Counted from the first letter of the stretch, positions 49,722 to 58,256 are shown. The stretch is DNA of 64,000 bases from JAIXWP01 sp964428835 (GCA_964428835.1 CAYRZQ010000008.1:1-64000); one strand, 5' to 3'. Translations and numbers: made by a program. Notes: generated by a model from the sequence alone, not told the origin.

Positions 49722-51019
49722 TGAAAAAGTCTTGGAAAATAGTATTGGGAATCCTTGGTGGAATTCTCTTTTTAATAGTGCTTATCTCAATATTCAGTGG
49801 TGGAAAGTCAGAAGTTGAAGTTACCACTGATAATGTGGCCAAGCGCTCTATCATTGAAACTGTCTCCGCTAGTGGTAAGCTTCAACCACAAACAGAGGTA
49901 AAGATTCAATCAGAAGTAAGCGGTCAGATTGTTGAGCTTCCTGTGAAAGAAGGCGATCTAGTTCAAAAAGGACAGTTGTTGGTTAGAATCAATCCTGATT
50001 TATATATCGCAGCTGTCAATCGCGCGGAGGCAGCTTTGAACACAGCAAAATCGAATTTGGCAAGCGCTCGTGCAAGGTTAGCGCAGGCAGAGGCTCAGTT
50101 CAAAGCTCAGGATTTAAACTTCGAACGTCAGCGCAGATTGTTTGAAGAGAAGGCGATTAGCAAGGCAGAGTTTGATAACGCGGTGAGTCAGTTCGAAACT
50201 GCAAAAGCTGAGGTCATTGCTGCTAAGGAAACCATAAATGGAGCTGAATTCTCTATTGAAAGCGCCCAGGCCAGCAAGAATGAGGCTTCAGATAATCTGA
50301 AAAGGACGACCATCATGGCACCAATGAGCGGCACGGTTACGGCGCTCACAAAAGAGATTGGTGAAACAGTTTTGGGGAATAACATGATGAGTGGCGATAT
50401 CATTATGAAGATAAGTGCATTGAACACCATGGAAGTGAATGTGGAGGTAAATGAAAGCGACATAGTGCGTGTTAATGTTGGTGATAGCGCAATTGTAGAA
50501 GTGGATGCGTTTCAAGATGTAAAATTCAAGGGAATTGTGACTGAAATTGGAAATACCGCGCTCAATGCTCTTACTGGTGCAGCGCTTTCTACGAATGAAG
50601 TGACAAACTTTTCTGTTAAAATCCTAGTGCTAGAAGAATCCTACGCTGATTTATTGAAGGGACAGGCGCCAGGTTATTCGCCATTTAAGCCAGGTATGAG
50701 CGCGACTGTCGATATTGAAACAGAAACAGTTGTCGATGTGCTTACTGTTCCTATCAAAGCAGTAACCTCAAGAGATGACACTTCTTCTGTAAAATCGGAT
50801 GACGACACTAAACTTAAAGAGCCTCTGATCGCGGTATTCGTCATTAATGAAAGTAATGAAGCGCTTATAAGAGTTGTAAAAACAGGTGCGCAGGACGATG
50901 AATATATTCACATAAAAGAAGGTCTTAATGAGGGTGAGGAAGTAATTACAGGTCCGTATGAGGAGGTAGCGAAGAGGTTGAAAAACAAGGATAAGGTTAA
51001 AAAAGAAGAGAAGAAATGA
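49721..51019 (+). CDS. Periplasmic membrane fusion protein (HlyD/MacA-type adaptor)
   Basis: 432 residues. One N-terminal helix (KIVLGILGGILFLIVLISIF) anchors it to the inner membrane. Lipoyl half-motifs flank a long alpha-hairpin (residues about 95-195, rich in Ala, Glu and Gln: NTAKSNLASARARLAQAEAQFKAQ), followed by the beta-barrel domain TIMAPMSGTVTALTKEIGETVLG. The layout matches MacA-type adaptors that join TolC to an ABC exporter. No MacB-like ATPase/permease follows; tsaB begins 4 nt before the stop. The transporter partner must be elsewhere, or the pair works with another pump. Confidence 0.9.
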   Translation: MKKSWKIVLGILGGILFLIVLISIFSGGKSEVEVTTDNVAKRSIIETVSASGKLQPQTEVKIQSEVSGQIVELPVKEGDLVQKGQLLVRINPDLYIAAVNRAEAALNTAKSNLASARARLAQAEAQFKAQDLNFERQRRLFEEKAISKAEFDNAVSQFETAKAEVIAAKETINGAEFSIESAQASKNEASDNLKRTTIMAPMSGTVTALTKEIGETVLGNNMMSGDIIMKISALNTMEVNVEVNESDIVRVNVGDSAIVEVDAFQDVKFKGIVTEIGNTALNALTGAALSTNEVTNFSVKILVLEESYADLLKGQAPGYSPFKPGMSATVDIETETVVDVLTVPIKAVTSRDDTSSVKSDDDTKLKEPLIAVFVINESNEALIRVVKTGAQDDEYIHIKEGLNEGEEVITGPYEEVAKRLKNKDKVKKEEKK

Positions 51020-51690
51020 TCTTGTGCATAGAGACGACAGCGCTCAATTGTTCTGTAGCCTTGTTTGATAGTGGAAAGCTCATGGATTTCATTGAGTCTA
51101 AGGATTCAAGTTATTCTCATTCAGAAAAGCTGCACGTGTATATAGAGCAAATATTTCTTAAAGCTGGAATTTCCTCCAGAGATTTAAGGGCTGTTGCCGT
51201 GAGCAGTGGTCCTGGTTCATACACAGGACTGCGTATCGGGCTATCTGCAGCCAAGGGGCTTTGTTATGCATTGAATATTCCATTGATTTCTATTTCTACC
51301 CTTGAGGCACTGGCTTTGTATCTAAAGACAGACCAGCCAATATCGAATTTGATTCCAATGATTGATGCACGCAGAAGAGAAGTTTATATGCAGATTTTTG
51401 ATAACAAGAGAAATGCGAAAAGCCAAGTAGAGGCGATAGTTTTAGATGAAGTTTTTTTTCAAAATTGCGAACCAAACACTCTTGTATTTGGAGATGGTGC
51501 AGATAAATTCAAGGATATAATTCCATCGCATGTTTGCCTCATTGAGGGAGTTTTCCCAAGTGCAGTGATGCTCGGTCAACTCGCCAATGAGAAATATTTA
51601 CAAAATAAATTTGAAGATACTGCGTATTACGAGCCTTTTTATCTAAAAGAGTTCGTGGCTGGCACGCCTAAGAAATCTGTTTTAGATTAG
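51016..51690 (+). CDS. tsaB: tRNA N6-threonylcarbamoyladenosine synthesis protein TsaB
   Basis: A 224-residue ASKHA-fold protein that, with TsaD and TsaE, builds the t6A modification at A37 of ANN-decoding tRNAs. It begins MILCIETTALNCSVALF and shows SSGPGSYTGLRIGLSAAKGLCYALNIPLISISTLEALA, the diagnostic region. The length is typical. It is translationally coupled to the membrane fusion gene (4-nt overlap) although the functions are unrelated. Confidence 0.94.
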   Translation: MILCIETTALNCSVALFDSGKLMDFIESKDSSYSHSEKLHVYIEQIFLKAGISSRDLRAVAVSSGPGSYTGLRIGLSAAKGLCYALNIPLISISTLEALALYLKTDQPISNLIPMIDARRREVYMQIFDNKRNAKSQVEAIVLDEVFFQNCEPNTLVFGDGADKFKDIIPSHVCLIEGVFPSAVMLGQLANEKYLQNKFEDTAYYEPFYLKEFVAGTPKKSVLD

Positions 51691-51696
51691 ATTTTA

Positions 51697-51704
51697 TATC
51701 TTTG
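51697..51704 (+). promoter_or_regulatory. -7 box TATCTTTG before the Rieske-like lipoprotein
   Basis: An exact TAnnTTTG match ending 4 nt before the ATG at 51709. It overlaps the end of the tsaB region and implies a leaderless or nearly leaderless mRNA. Confidence 0.55.
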
Positions 51705-51708
51705 AATT

Positions 51709-52125
51709 ATGCGATTTATAATGTTTGCAGCGATGATAGGAAGCGCTTTGGTATTTGCGGGTTGCCGTGATAGAGAGGCGCTTATTCCGGTAGTTGATGT
51801 AAACATTAACATCAATATAAATGAGCCTCAGTTTTTTGATCTTTCAATTCCCACGGGCTATGCGTACGTCGTTGGAGGGAGCAGGGGTATTATCGTTTAT
51901 CGTCTCAGCGACAATGAATTTATTGCGCTAGAAAGGCACAGTCCATATAATGTTAACGATAACTGCCAGGTATTTGTCAAAGAAGACGGTCTTATTGTTG
52001 AAGATCCGTGCTCAGGTTCGCAGTGGCTTATAACGGATGGATCTATCGTGAATGGTCCCACGCCATTCGCTTTGCGAGTTTATAATACTTCATTTAGTCC
52101 CCCCATTCTAACTATTTTCAATTAG
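51709..52125 (+). CDS. Lipoprotein with degenerate Rieske-like domain
   Basis: 138 residues. The N-terminus MRFIMFAAMIGSALVFAGCRD has a lipobox (FAGC, Cys19). The rest follows the pattern of a Rieske fold: IIVYRLSDNEFIALERHSPYN, CQVFVKEDGLIVEDPCSGSQWLITDGSIVNGPTPFALRVYN. In a true Rieske protein the loops read CxH and CPCHGSxF; here the first loop has ERHSPYN and the second DPCSGSQW, so one Cys remains in each region and the CxH/CxxH cluster ligands are missing. A [2Fe-2S] cluster is unlikely. Function unknown. Confidence 0.7.
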   Translation: MRFIMFAAMIGSALVFAGCRDREALIPVVDVNINININEPQFFDLSIPTGYAYVVGGSRGIIVYRLSDNEFIALERHSPYNVNDNCQVFVKEDGLIVEDPCSGSQWLITDGSIVNGPTPFALRVYNTSFSPPILTIFN

Positions 52126-52224
52126 TTGGGTATACGAAGACAACTTTTTTTGTCATAAATGTGAATTTTTTGCGTACCAATGAAACTTTATGAGGTACGA
52201 ATGGGTAAAAAGCCGAGAAGTATT

Positions 52225-52752
52225 ATGACTATGAAACCAATCTATTTTCTCTTTTTTATTGCCTTTTGTTTTGGAGCTTCGTGTGGGGAGATTTCAGAAA
52301 AGGAAAAACAGGCTTACGCACCAGGTCCAGAGGACACGGTATATGCCGTAAGACAAGGTCCGTTTCATTTTAGTTTAAGATTACCTAAGAGGCTTGTCCA
52401 AGAGAGCATGCCCATCATTTTATTTAAGGAGAATTCTGGGGATTTGATTATCTCTTTGGGAGAGTCTATTTATTTGAAGGTTTCCCAACAAATTAAAGAT
52501 ATCAAAGCAATCGAGCGAGAGCTCAGCGAAGATGCAACCGACATCTATGAAATATCGAAGGTGGAGGAGAGCAATTCAGAGCTTATATACAAGCAAAGTC
52601 TAATTGATGACTCATTTGGTTCGTATCATTACAAAGCGATGATATCCAGAACAGATTTACCCTATTTTGTAGAAACCGATGCCTCTAAAATGTACACACT
52701 TTCAGATATTGAGGTCATTCGAAAGATTGCGCAGTCTTTATCACCACTTTAG
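52225..52752 (+). CDS. Predicted lipoprotein of unknown function
   Basis: 175 residues. With ATG 52225 (MTMKPIYFLFFIAFCFGASCGE) the lipobox FGASC is correctly placed; the frame extends upstream to an ATG at 52180 but the longer N-terminus is not signal-like. The mature domain (VYAVRQGPFHFSLRLPKRL, IILFKENSGDLIISLGESIYLKV) looks like a small alpha/beta module resembling a PsbP- or serine-rich-type domain, but I cannot name it. The stop overlaps the stop of the convergent epimerase gene by 4 nt. The region 52126-52224 contains two inverted repeats (52139-52154 and 52173-52199) without clear meaning. Confidence 0.65.
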   Translation: MTMKPIYFLFFIAFCFGASCGEISEKEKQAYAPGPEDTVYAVRQGPFHFSLRLPKRLVQESMPIILFKENSGDLIISLGESIYLKVSQQIKDIKAIERELSEDATDIYEISKVEESNSELIYKQSLIDDSFGSYHYKAMISRTDLPYFVETDASKMYTLSDIEVIRKIAQSLSPL

Positions 52753-53156
52753 AGCATCTTGTTATCTTGACAAAGTTCAATCAATACGCCGTTGCTATCT
52801 TTTGGATGTAAAAAAGCAATGAGTTTATTGTCAGCTCCGTCTTTAGGTTTTTCATGAATCATTTTATAGCCAAGGTCGATAAGCCTTTTTATCTCGGCGT
52901 GGATATCAGTAACGTCGAATGCGATATGATGAATCCCTTCTTTATTTTTTTCTAGGAATTTTGCTATTGCACTGTTTTCGTGTGTTGCTTGTAAAAGCTC
53001 GATTTTATTTTCTCCAACTTTGAAAAACGAGGTTAGTACACCTTCACTTTCAACTTCTTCTTGCTTGTAAGGAGCGACGCCCAGAACATCAGTGAATATT
53101 TTGTTTGAGGCATGAATGTCTTTGACTGCGATGCCTATGTGTTCAATTTTATTCAT
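52749..53156 (-). CDS. mce: Methylmalonyl-CoA epimerase
   Basis: A 135-residue enzyme of the glyoxalase/VOC fold that racemises methylmalonyl-CoA between propionate metabolism and succinyl-CoA. It starts MNKIEHIGIAVKDIHASNKIF (metal His in EHIG), shows KEGIHHIAFDVTDI (second His) and GVLIELCQ (metal Glu). The mutase partner is not in the window. Its ATG shares one nucleotide with the stop of the upstream barrel-like gene, so it is probably cotranscribed with it. Confidence 0.94.
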   Translation of the reverse strand: MNKIEHIGIAVKDIHASNKIFTDVLGVAPYKQEEVESEGVLTSFFKVGENKIELLQATHENSAIAKFLEKNKEGIHHIAFDVTDIHAEIKRLIDLGYKMIHEKPKDGADNKLIAFLHPKDSNGVLIELCQDNKML

Positions 53157-54001
53157 TATCTATTGTATTTGCGCATTTCTTTTCCCCATAATTGAGGCTT
53201 GGAGCCTGATGAGTCCTTTCCTACACATTTACGATCTGCAGTTTTGTCTAGGAACATTACTTTTAAGCTAATGATGAAAATGCGGTGCTGACTGCTGAAA
53301 TAATTCAATGTTGACTTTCCGTCGAGAGTTGGGTAAAGATTAAGAATTGGAGTTTCGATACTAGGCATGAAATATAGGCCAGGATCAGCCTTCCACCCTA
53401 TGCCTAGCTTATAGTGCAATTGAAAGAGCATCGGCTCAGGAAATTGCTGAGGTATTGCTCCGTAGAACCCTTCCTGGCTTCTTGTGGACAATATTCTGTA
53501 GTCAAAATTTAAGCCCAATGAATTGTGTAGCCAAGTGCGGTCAGAAACCTGAAGTATGTTGGATGCATTAATGAATGCACCAACAAATGATTCGGAAAAA
53601 GTGGCGCGATTGGTAGTCTCAATTAGTGAGGTGCCATCTGATACTACACCAGCAAATTGCTCTTTACCGCGGAGCATTTTAAAGTGAATTCCGTAATCGA
53701 AGTGGTGGATGAGATAGAGATCTTCAACAAATTTATGGCGACCGACTTCTGCATAAAATCCGACTCTGGAACCTGGATCGAATCTGCCAGAGTAAATAGT
53801 ATCATTACTGAGCTCGCCTTCTCCTCGTAGGGTTTCAAATCGGTTACCGCTGAAACCAGGCATCAACGTGATTCCTGGAGCAAACTGCCAACCTCTTTTG
53901 AGATAGGCATTTTCACCATAAAGCTTTGCTTTTTGACGTGAAGATTGACCCCAGACCAAGATGGGGAAAACCAAGAGAAATAAAAGCGCGATCTTTTTCA
54001 T
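53156..54001 (-). CDS. Predicted outer-membrane barrel protein
   Basis: 281 residues with signal peptide MKKIALLFLLVFPILVWGQ; ATG 54001 is chosen over an upstream in-frame TTG at 54010. The mature part has alternating aromatic strands (GWQFAPGITLMPGFSG, RVGFYAEVGRHKF, YLIHHFDYGIHFKML, SLGLNFDYRILSTR, HRIFIISLKVMFLD) typical of barrels and ends in a basic tail. I recognise no named family. It is placed between kynurenine monooxygenase and the epimerase gene on the same strand. Confidence 0.65.
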   Translation of the reverse strand: MKKIALLFLLVFPILVWGQSSRQKAKLYGENAYLKRGWQFAPGITLMPGFSGNRFETLRGEGELSNDTIYSGRFDPGSRVGFYAEVGRHKFVEDLYLIHHFDYGIHFKMLRGKEQFAGVVSDGTSLIETTNRATFSESFVGAFINASNILQVSDRTWLHNSLGLNFDYRILSTRSQEGFYGAIPQQFPEPMLFQLHYKLGIGWKADPGLYFMPSIETPILNLYPTLDGKSTLNYFSSQHRIFIISLKVMFLDKTADRKCVGKDSSGSKPQLWGKEMRKYNR

Positions 54002-54042
54002 GACTTGCAAGTTGAGACATTTAATTCAACTTCACAAAGCCG

Positions 54043-55392
54043 TCAATTATTGTTTACTAACTTAAGGATATTGGTTTCTATTTCTTCGCTATCCCAAATG
54101 TCGAAAATGTCAGGTCTATCCATCACTTTTCTCATAATTTCATCTTGATTTATTCCATTCTGTAAGGCTTCAGCATAGGGAATATGAGAAAAGCTGACTT
54201 GAGAGTAAAGTGGCAGCCATAGGTCTGGATACTTTGCCGAAAAACGTGCTTCGATTTTCTTCTGAAGTAAAAAACGTTCGTCTGCTGTTTTGTCTCGCAT
54301 TTCAATATAGTTTCTCAAAGCCAACTGGAGGATGGCGTCACCGGCGGGTTTACGAAGGCGCGTATATTCTTTAAACATTCCGCTCCAATCGTCGCCGTAT
54401 TTATCCATAAGTTGCGAGAGGATAGTACAGTCCTCGAAGCCAGCATTCATACCCTGTCCATAGAATGGTACTATGGCGTGGGCGGCGTCTCCCATTAAAC
54501 AGACTTTGTCTTGGTAATGCCATGGATTGCATTTGGTCATTACCAAACTTGCAGTGGGATTAATTCGAAAATCTTGCAATAGTTCGGGCATAAGAGGCAC
54601 GGCATCTCCAAAGTATTTATTGAAGAAGGCCATAATTTCTTCGTCCGAATTTAGATTTTCAAACGCATCCTTTCCCTCATAGGCCATGAAAAGAGTGCAA
54701 GTGAAACTTCTATCTGGATTTGGCAAGGCTATCATCATGAATTCGCCACGGGGCCAGATATGCAGCCCATTTGGATCCATTTGAAAATCCCCACTTGCCG
54801 AAGGTGGGATTTCTAATTCTTTATATCCATGTGATAGATATTCTTGAGAGTAATCAAATCTATCCAGGCGTTGAAGGCGGGCTCTCACTGCTGAGAAAGC
54901 GCCGTCCGTTCCGAATATTCTGTCGAATTGAAATTCTTTTGTTGTGTTGCTTTGAGTATCTTGAAAGATAATGGTATTGGTATCAAGATTGAGGTCTTTG
55001 CATGTATGGTCGAAGTAAAGCGAAACGTTTTCGAACTCATCTGCGCATCTGAGAAGTGTTTGATTGAGCAAGCCGCGTGATACAGAGTAGATGGCCTGTC
55101 CTTCTTTGCCATAGGGTTGGTAAGTGATTTCACCTTGAATAGAATGCATCAATCGACCTGTCATTGGCAGTGCGACTTTGTTGATTTCAGCTTCGATACC
55201 AGCACCTTTCAGACCTTTCCATCCACGCTCACTAAGGGCAAGGTTGATAGATTTACCTTGTACAATTTTTACTTTGCGAATGTCTGACCGTCTATCGAAA
55301 ACATGAACATCATGACCTTTTTTTGCTAGATATACGGCCCAAAGGCTGCCCACTAGACCTCCGCCAACTATTGCGAGACGTTGCTTTTTCAT
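54043..55392 (-). CDS. kmo: Kynurenine 3-monooxygenase (FAD-dependent)
   Basis: A 449-residue flavoprotein hydroxylase that converts kynurenine to 3-hydroxykynurenine with NADPH and O2. The FAD loop RLAIVGGGLVGSLWAVYLAKKGHDVHVFDRR is N-terminal, GTDGAFSAVR is in the middle, and CLMGDAAHAIVPFYGQGMNAGFEDC is the second FAD motif with KMO-specific residues. INLALSERGWKGLKGAG near residues 49-65 is typical of KMO rather than other hydroxylases. Its ATG overlaps the stop of the PLP enzyme gene by 4 nt. No other kynurenine-pathway gene is nearby. Confidence 0.93.
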   Translation of the reverse strand: MKKQRLAIVGGGLVGSLWAVYLAKKGHDVHVFDRRSDIRKVKIVQGKSINLALSERGWKGLKGAGIEAEINKVALPMTGRLMHSIQGEITYQPYGKEGQAIYSVSRGLLNQTLLRCADEFENVSLYFDHTCKDLNLDTNTIIFQDTQSNTTKEFQFDRIFGTDGAFSAVRARLQRLDRFDYSQEYLSHGYKELEIPPSASGDFQMDPNGLHIWPRGEFMMIALPNPDRSFTCTLFMAYEGKDAFENLNSDEEIMAFFNKYFGDAVPLMPELLQDFRINPTASLVMTKCNPWHYQDKVCLMGDAAHAIVPFYGQGMNAGFEDCTILSQLMDKYGDDWSGMFKEYTRLRKPAGDAILQLALRNYIEMRDKTADERFLLQKKIEARFSAKYPDLWLPLYSQVSFSHIPYAEALQNGINQDEIMRKVMDRPDIFDIWDSEEIETNILKLVNNN

Positions 55393-56534
55393 ATTGCTTC
55401 GAGCGCTTGTTTCAAGTCATTGATAAGATCTTCTTCGTCTTCGACTCCAACACTAAGACGAAGCAGGCTATCTACGAGTCCCGTTTTTATTCTTTCTTCT
55501 CTTGGAATGGATGCGTGAGTCATTGATGCAGGATGGCCTACGAGAGATTCCACACCACCAAGGGATTCAGCTAATGAAAACACCTCTAGTTTTTGTGCGA
55601 GTTTTGATGCCTCTTCGAATGAATCTGATTTCAAGGTGAATGATATCATACCTCCAAAATCTCTCATTTGTTTTTTAGCCACTAGATGGTTGGGATGATC
55701 TTCAAAGCCTGGCCAATACACTTTACCAACTTTGGGGTGTGCTTTTAGAAATCTAGCTACTGCTGCGCCGTTGCTACAATGTGCTTTCATTCTTAGGTGA
55801 AGTGTTTTCAGTCCTCTCAAAACTAAAAAGCTATCCATCGGGCCTGGTGTAGCTCCGCAAGAATTTGCAATGAATGCAAGTTGTTCATACAAGCTATCAT
55901 TATTTGTCATCAACGCACCCATAACAACATCACTGTGTCCTCCGAGATATTTCGTAGCGCTATGCATAGCGATATCGGCACCCATATCAAGTGGGTTTTG
56001 TAGATATGGAGATGCAAACGTATTATCGACGAGGGTTATCAGAGAGTTGATTTTTGCAATGGCAACGAGCTCATGTATATCAATGATTTTCATCATCGGA
56101 TTGGTTGGTGTCTCGAGCCAAAGCATTTTCGTTTTCGAATTGATTTTGCTCTTCACCAAATCCAAGTCATGCATATCTATGAAGTGAAAGACAATGCCGT
56201 AATTGGCAAACACTTTCGTAAACATGCGGTAAGTTCCACCATATAAATCGTCGGTAGCGATTACTTCATCGCCAGGACGAAGGAGTTTTATGACCGCATC
56301 AGCGGCACCCATTCCACTGGAGAAGCAAAGTCCATGTTTAGCATTTTCCAGCGCGGCGAGGCATTTTTCGAGTGCTACGCGTGTGGGATTTTTACCCCTT
56401 GCATAGGCGTAGCCCTTGTGCTGGCCTGGTGCTTCTTGAACGTATGTAGAGGTTTGATAGATAGGAGTCATAATGGCTCCTGTGGTTGGGTCGGGCTCTT
56501 GTCCTGCGTGTATCGCTTTAGTTCCGAATTTCAT
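55389..56534 (-). CDS. Cystathionine gamma-synthase/lyase family PLP enzyme
   Basis: A 381-residue Cys/Met-metabolism PLP enzyme. It starts MKFGTKAIHAGQEPDPTTGA and shows PIYQTSTY, YARGKNPTRVALE, CFSSGMGAADA, DDLYGGTYRMF, ETPTNPMMKI, VDNTFASPYLQNPLDMGAD and HSATKYLGGHSDVVMG (Lys of the Schiff base), ending with GVESLVGHPASMTHASIPREER. The family covers cystathionine gamma-synthase, gamma-lyase and O-acylhomoserine sulfhydrylase; the sequence does not settle which. It overlaps KMO and DedA by 4 nt on each side, giving a tight three-gene unit. Confidence 0.92.
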   Translation of the reverse strand: MKFGTKAIHAGQEPDPTTGAIMTPIYQTSTYVQEAPGQHKGYAYARGKNPTRVALEKCLAALENAKHGLCFSSGMGAADAVIKLLRPGDEVIATDDLYGGTYRMFTKVFANYGIVFHFIDMHDLDLVKSKINSKTKMLWLETPTNPMMKIIDIHELVAIAKINSLITLVDNTFASPYLQNPLDMGADIAMHSATKYLGGHSDVVMGALMTNNDSLYEQLAFIANSCGATPGPMDSFLVLRGLKTLHLRMKAHCSNGAAVARFLKAHPKVGKVYWPGFEDHPNHLVAKKQMRDFGGMISFTLKSDSFEEASKLAQKLEVFSLAESLGGVESLVGHPASMTHASIPREERIKTGLVDSLLRLSVGVEDEEDLINDLKQALEAI

Positions 56535-57178
56535 ATTGACTTTTTACTTCTTTGTTCTTTTCGATGCGCCAAATAGGTGCGAATCACAATCACCGTGGTG
56601 ATCACTATAAATCCTAATACAATGTACTCGACGTAGTGTTTAATATTTGGAAATTGATTCCCAAGAAAGTATCCAATTAGGCTGAGAGAAAAAATCCATA
56701 GGGCTCCGCCAATGATATTAAAAAGCATGAAGGTTTTAAACTCAACCTTTATAACACCAGCAAGAATTGGAGCGAATGTTCGAATAATTGGTAGAAAGCG
56801 TCCGAGTACGAGCGTTTTTCCCCCATGTTTTTCGTAAAAGGAACGCGTCACATCGACATATTTTTTTTTGAAAAACATTGACTCATTTCTTTCAAAAACG
56901 GGCGGACCTACTTTCATTCCGAAGTAGTAGCCGAATAGACTTCCGGCCACAGCAGCTCCAAACATGGATAATGAAAGTGTGGTGATGCTAACGTCTAACA
57001 GCTCAGGTTGAGTGCTGCAAATTAGACCGGCAAGAAAGATTAGTGAGTCGCCAGGCAGAAAGAAACCAAATATGATTCCGTTCTCGGCGAAAACGATTAA
57101 TAGTATAAGTACCAACCCTCCGTATTGTATGATGGTTTCTGGGTTGGTGAGGCTCTTTATAAATTCCCAAATCTCCAT
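56531..57178 (-). CDS. DedA-family membrane protein
   Basis: 215 residues with about five to six helices. It shows FAENGIIFGFFLPGDSLIFLAGL, FGAAVAGSLFGYYFGMKVGPPVF, FYEKHGGKTLVLGRFLPIIRTFAPILAGV and FNIIGGALWIFSLSLIGYFLGN, the full DedA/SNARE-associated (VTT) signature including the conserved E, G and F..R(F)xPxxR region. DedA proteins recycle undecaprenyl phosphate or scramble lipids. The ATG at 57178 is chosen over TTG 57187. The next gene, the PLP enzyme, overlaps by 4 nt. Confidence 0.94.
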   Translation of the reverse strand: MEIWEFIKSLTNPETIIQYGGLVLILLIVFAENGIIFGFFLPGDSLIFLAGLICSTQPELLDVSITTLSLSMFGAAVAGSLFGYYFGMKVGPPVFERNESMFFKKKYVDVTRSFYEKHGGKTLVLGRFLPIIRTFAPILAGVIKVEFKTFMLFNIIGGALWIFSLSLIGYFLGNQFPNIKHYVEYIVLGFIVITTVIVIRTYLAHRKEQRSKKSI

Positions 57179-57233
57179 TGAGCGCAAGGTAGTCAGAAAC
57201 CATTATTCACAACAAAAATCTAACTGATATTGC

Positions 57234-58256
57234 TCAGGCCCAAACCTTCGTTCCTTCGGAACAATTGGCACAGATGTCAATGCTCTTGCGGTTGGTAAAT
57301 AGCTGTTTTCTAAAGCTTTGGTAGATCGGGGATTTCCAGATCTCCGAAAATCTTAATTCTTGCAAATCGCCCATTTGATGTTTTGCGTCCTTATCAAAAC
57401 AACATGGTACCACCTTTCCATCCCAAGTAATCACCGCTCCCATCCACATGCGTTTGCATTCGTCTTGCAACTCATTCTTGATTTTATAGCTTCCATCCGA
57501 ATTCCGAGTATATCGACTGTACTTTTCAATTGTCGGGATAAGTGGGTGTTGATCTCGTGGATCATATACCTGAGCTGTTTTGAAACGCAATTCGTCAACT
57601 CCTAGTTCGTGTGCGAGTTTTTTTATATCGTTTATTTGATGTTCATTGGGCTTGACGACCAAAAATTGAAAGATCACAAATGGTTTTTTTGAGCGCAGTT
57701 TCTTCTTGGCTTCAATAAGATTGCGAGTTCCGCTTATTACTTTTTCCAATTCACCATTCACTCGATACTGCTCATAAACATCTTGTGTGGTACCGTCAAT
57801 GGATATAATGATTCTATCAAGCCCTGATTCTACGGTTTTGAGAGCATTCTTTTCATTTAAAAAATGAGCGTTGGTGCTAGTGGCGGTATAGATGTTTTTT
57901 TTTGAAACTAATGAAATTAATTCAAAAATTTTTGGGTGAATAAAAGGCTCACCTTGAAAGTAAAAGTTGACATATCCCACATGTTTTGAAAGCTGATCCA
58001 TCCAAAGACTGAGATGCTCTGATTTGAGGTTTCCGGTATCTCTGGTAAAAGATCTAAGACCTGAGGGACACTCAGGACATCCAAGGTTACAGGCCGTTGT
58101 GGGTTCTATGGATAAGGAATAAGGAAGTCCCCAAACGATAGGTCTTTTGAGCCACTTCGTCAAATAGAATGACAACCATAGCGCAAGGAGATTTAAAACC
58201 TTAGACGGAGATGTTTTAGATGCTATACTTAGTTTATCTCTAGTGGCGGCATTCAT
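57234..58256 (-). CDS. Radical SAM/SPASM domain protein
   Basis: 340 residues. The radical SAM cluster motif is TTACNLGCPECPSG (Cys56, Cys60, Cys63), preceded by a hydrophobic stretch (residues 20-45) that may associate with the membrane. YFQGEPFIHPKIFEL, IYTATSTNAHFL and RIIISIDGTTQDVYEQYRVNGE follow the SAM barrel. The C-terminal SPASM part shows ITWDGKVVPCCFDKDAKHQMGDL and DICANCSEG, giving the extra Cys for auxiliary clusters. Substrates of such proteins are often peptides or glycan/cofactor precursors, but no precursor gene is beside it. It is divergent from the DUF5686 gene. Confidence 0.92.
   Translation of the reverse strand: MNAATRDKLSIASKTSPSKVLNLLALWLSFYLTKWLKRPIVWGLPYSLSIEPTTACNLGCPECPSGLRSFTRDTGNLKSEHLSLWMDQLSKHVGYVNFYFQGEPFIHPKIFELISLVSKKNIYTATSTNAHFLNEKNALKTVESGLDRIIISIDGTTQDVYEQYRVNGELEKVISGTRNLIEAKKKLRSKKPFVIFQFLVVKPNEHQINDIKKLAHELGVDELRFKTAQVYDPRDQHPLIPTIEKYSRYTRNSDGSYKIKNELQDECKRMWMGAVITWDGKVVPCCFDKDAKHQMGDLQELRFSEIWKSPIYQSFRKQLFTNRKSIDICANCSEGTKVWA

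Noticed and set aside
52139..52154. GACAA/TTGTC hairpin with T-run before the lipoprotein gene as a terminator of the Rieske-like gene
   Set aside because: The stem is only 5 bp and the T-run lies in the loop, not after the stem, so I do not accept it as a terminator.
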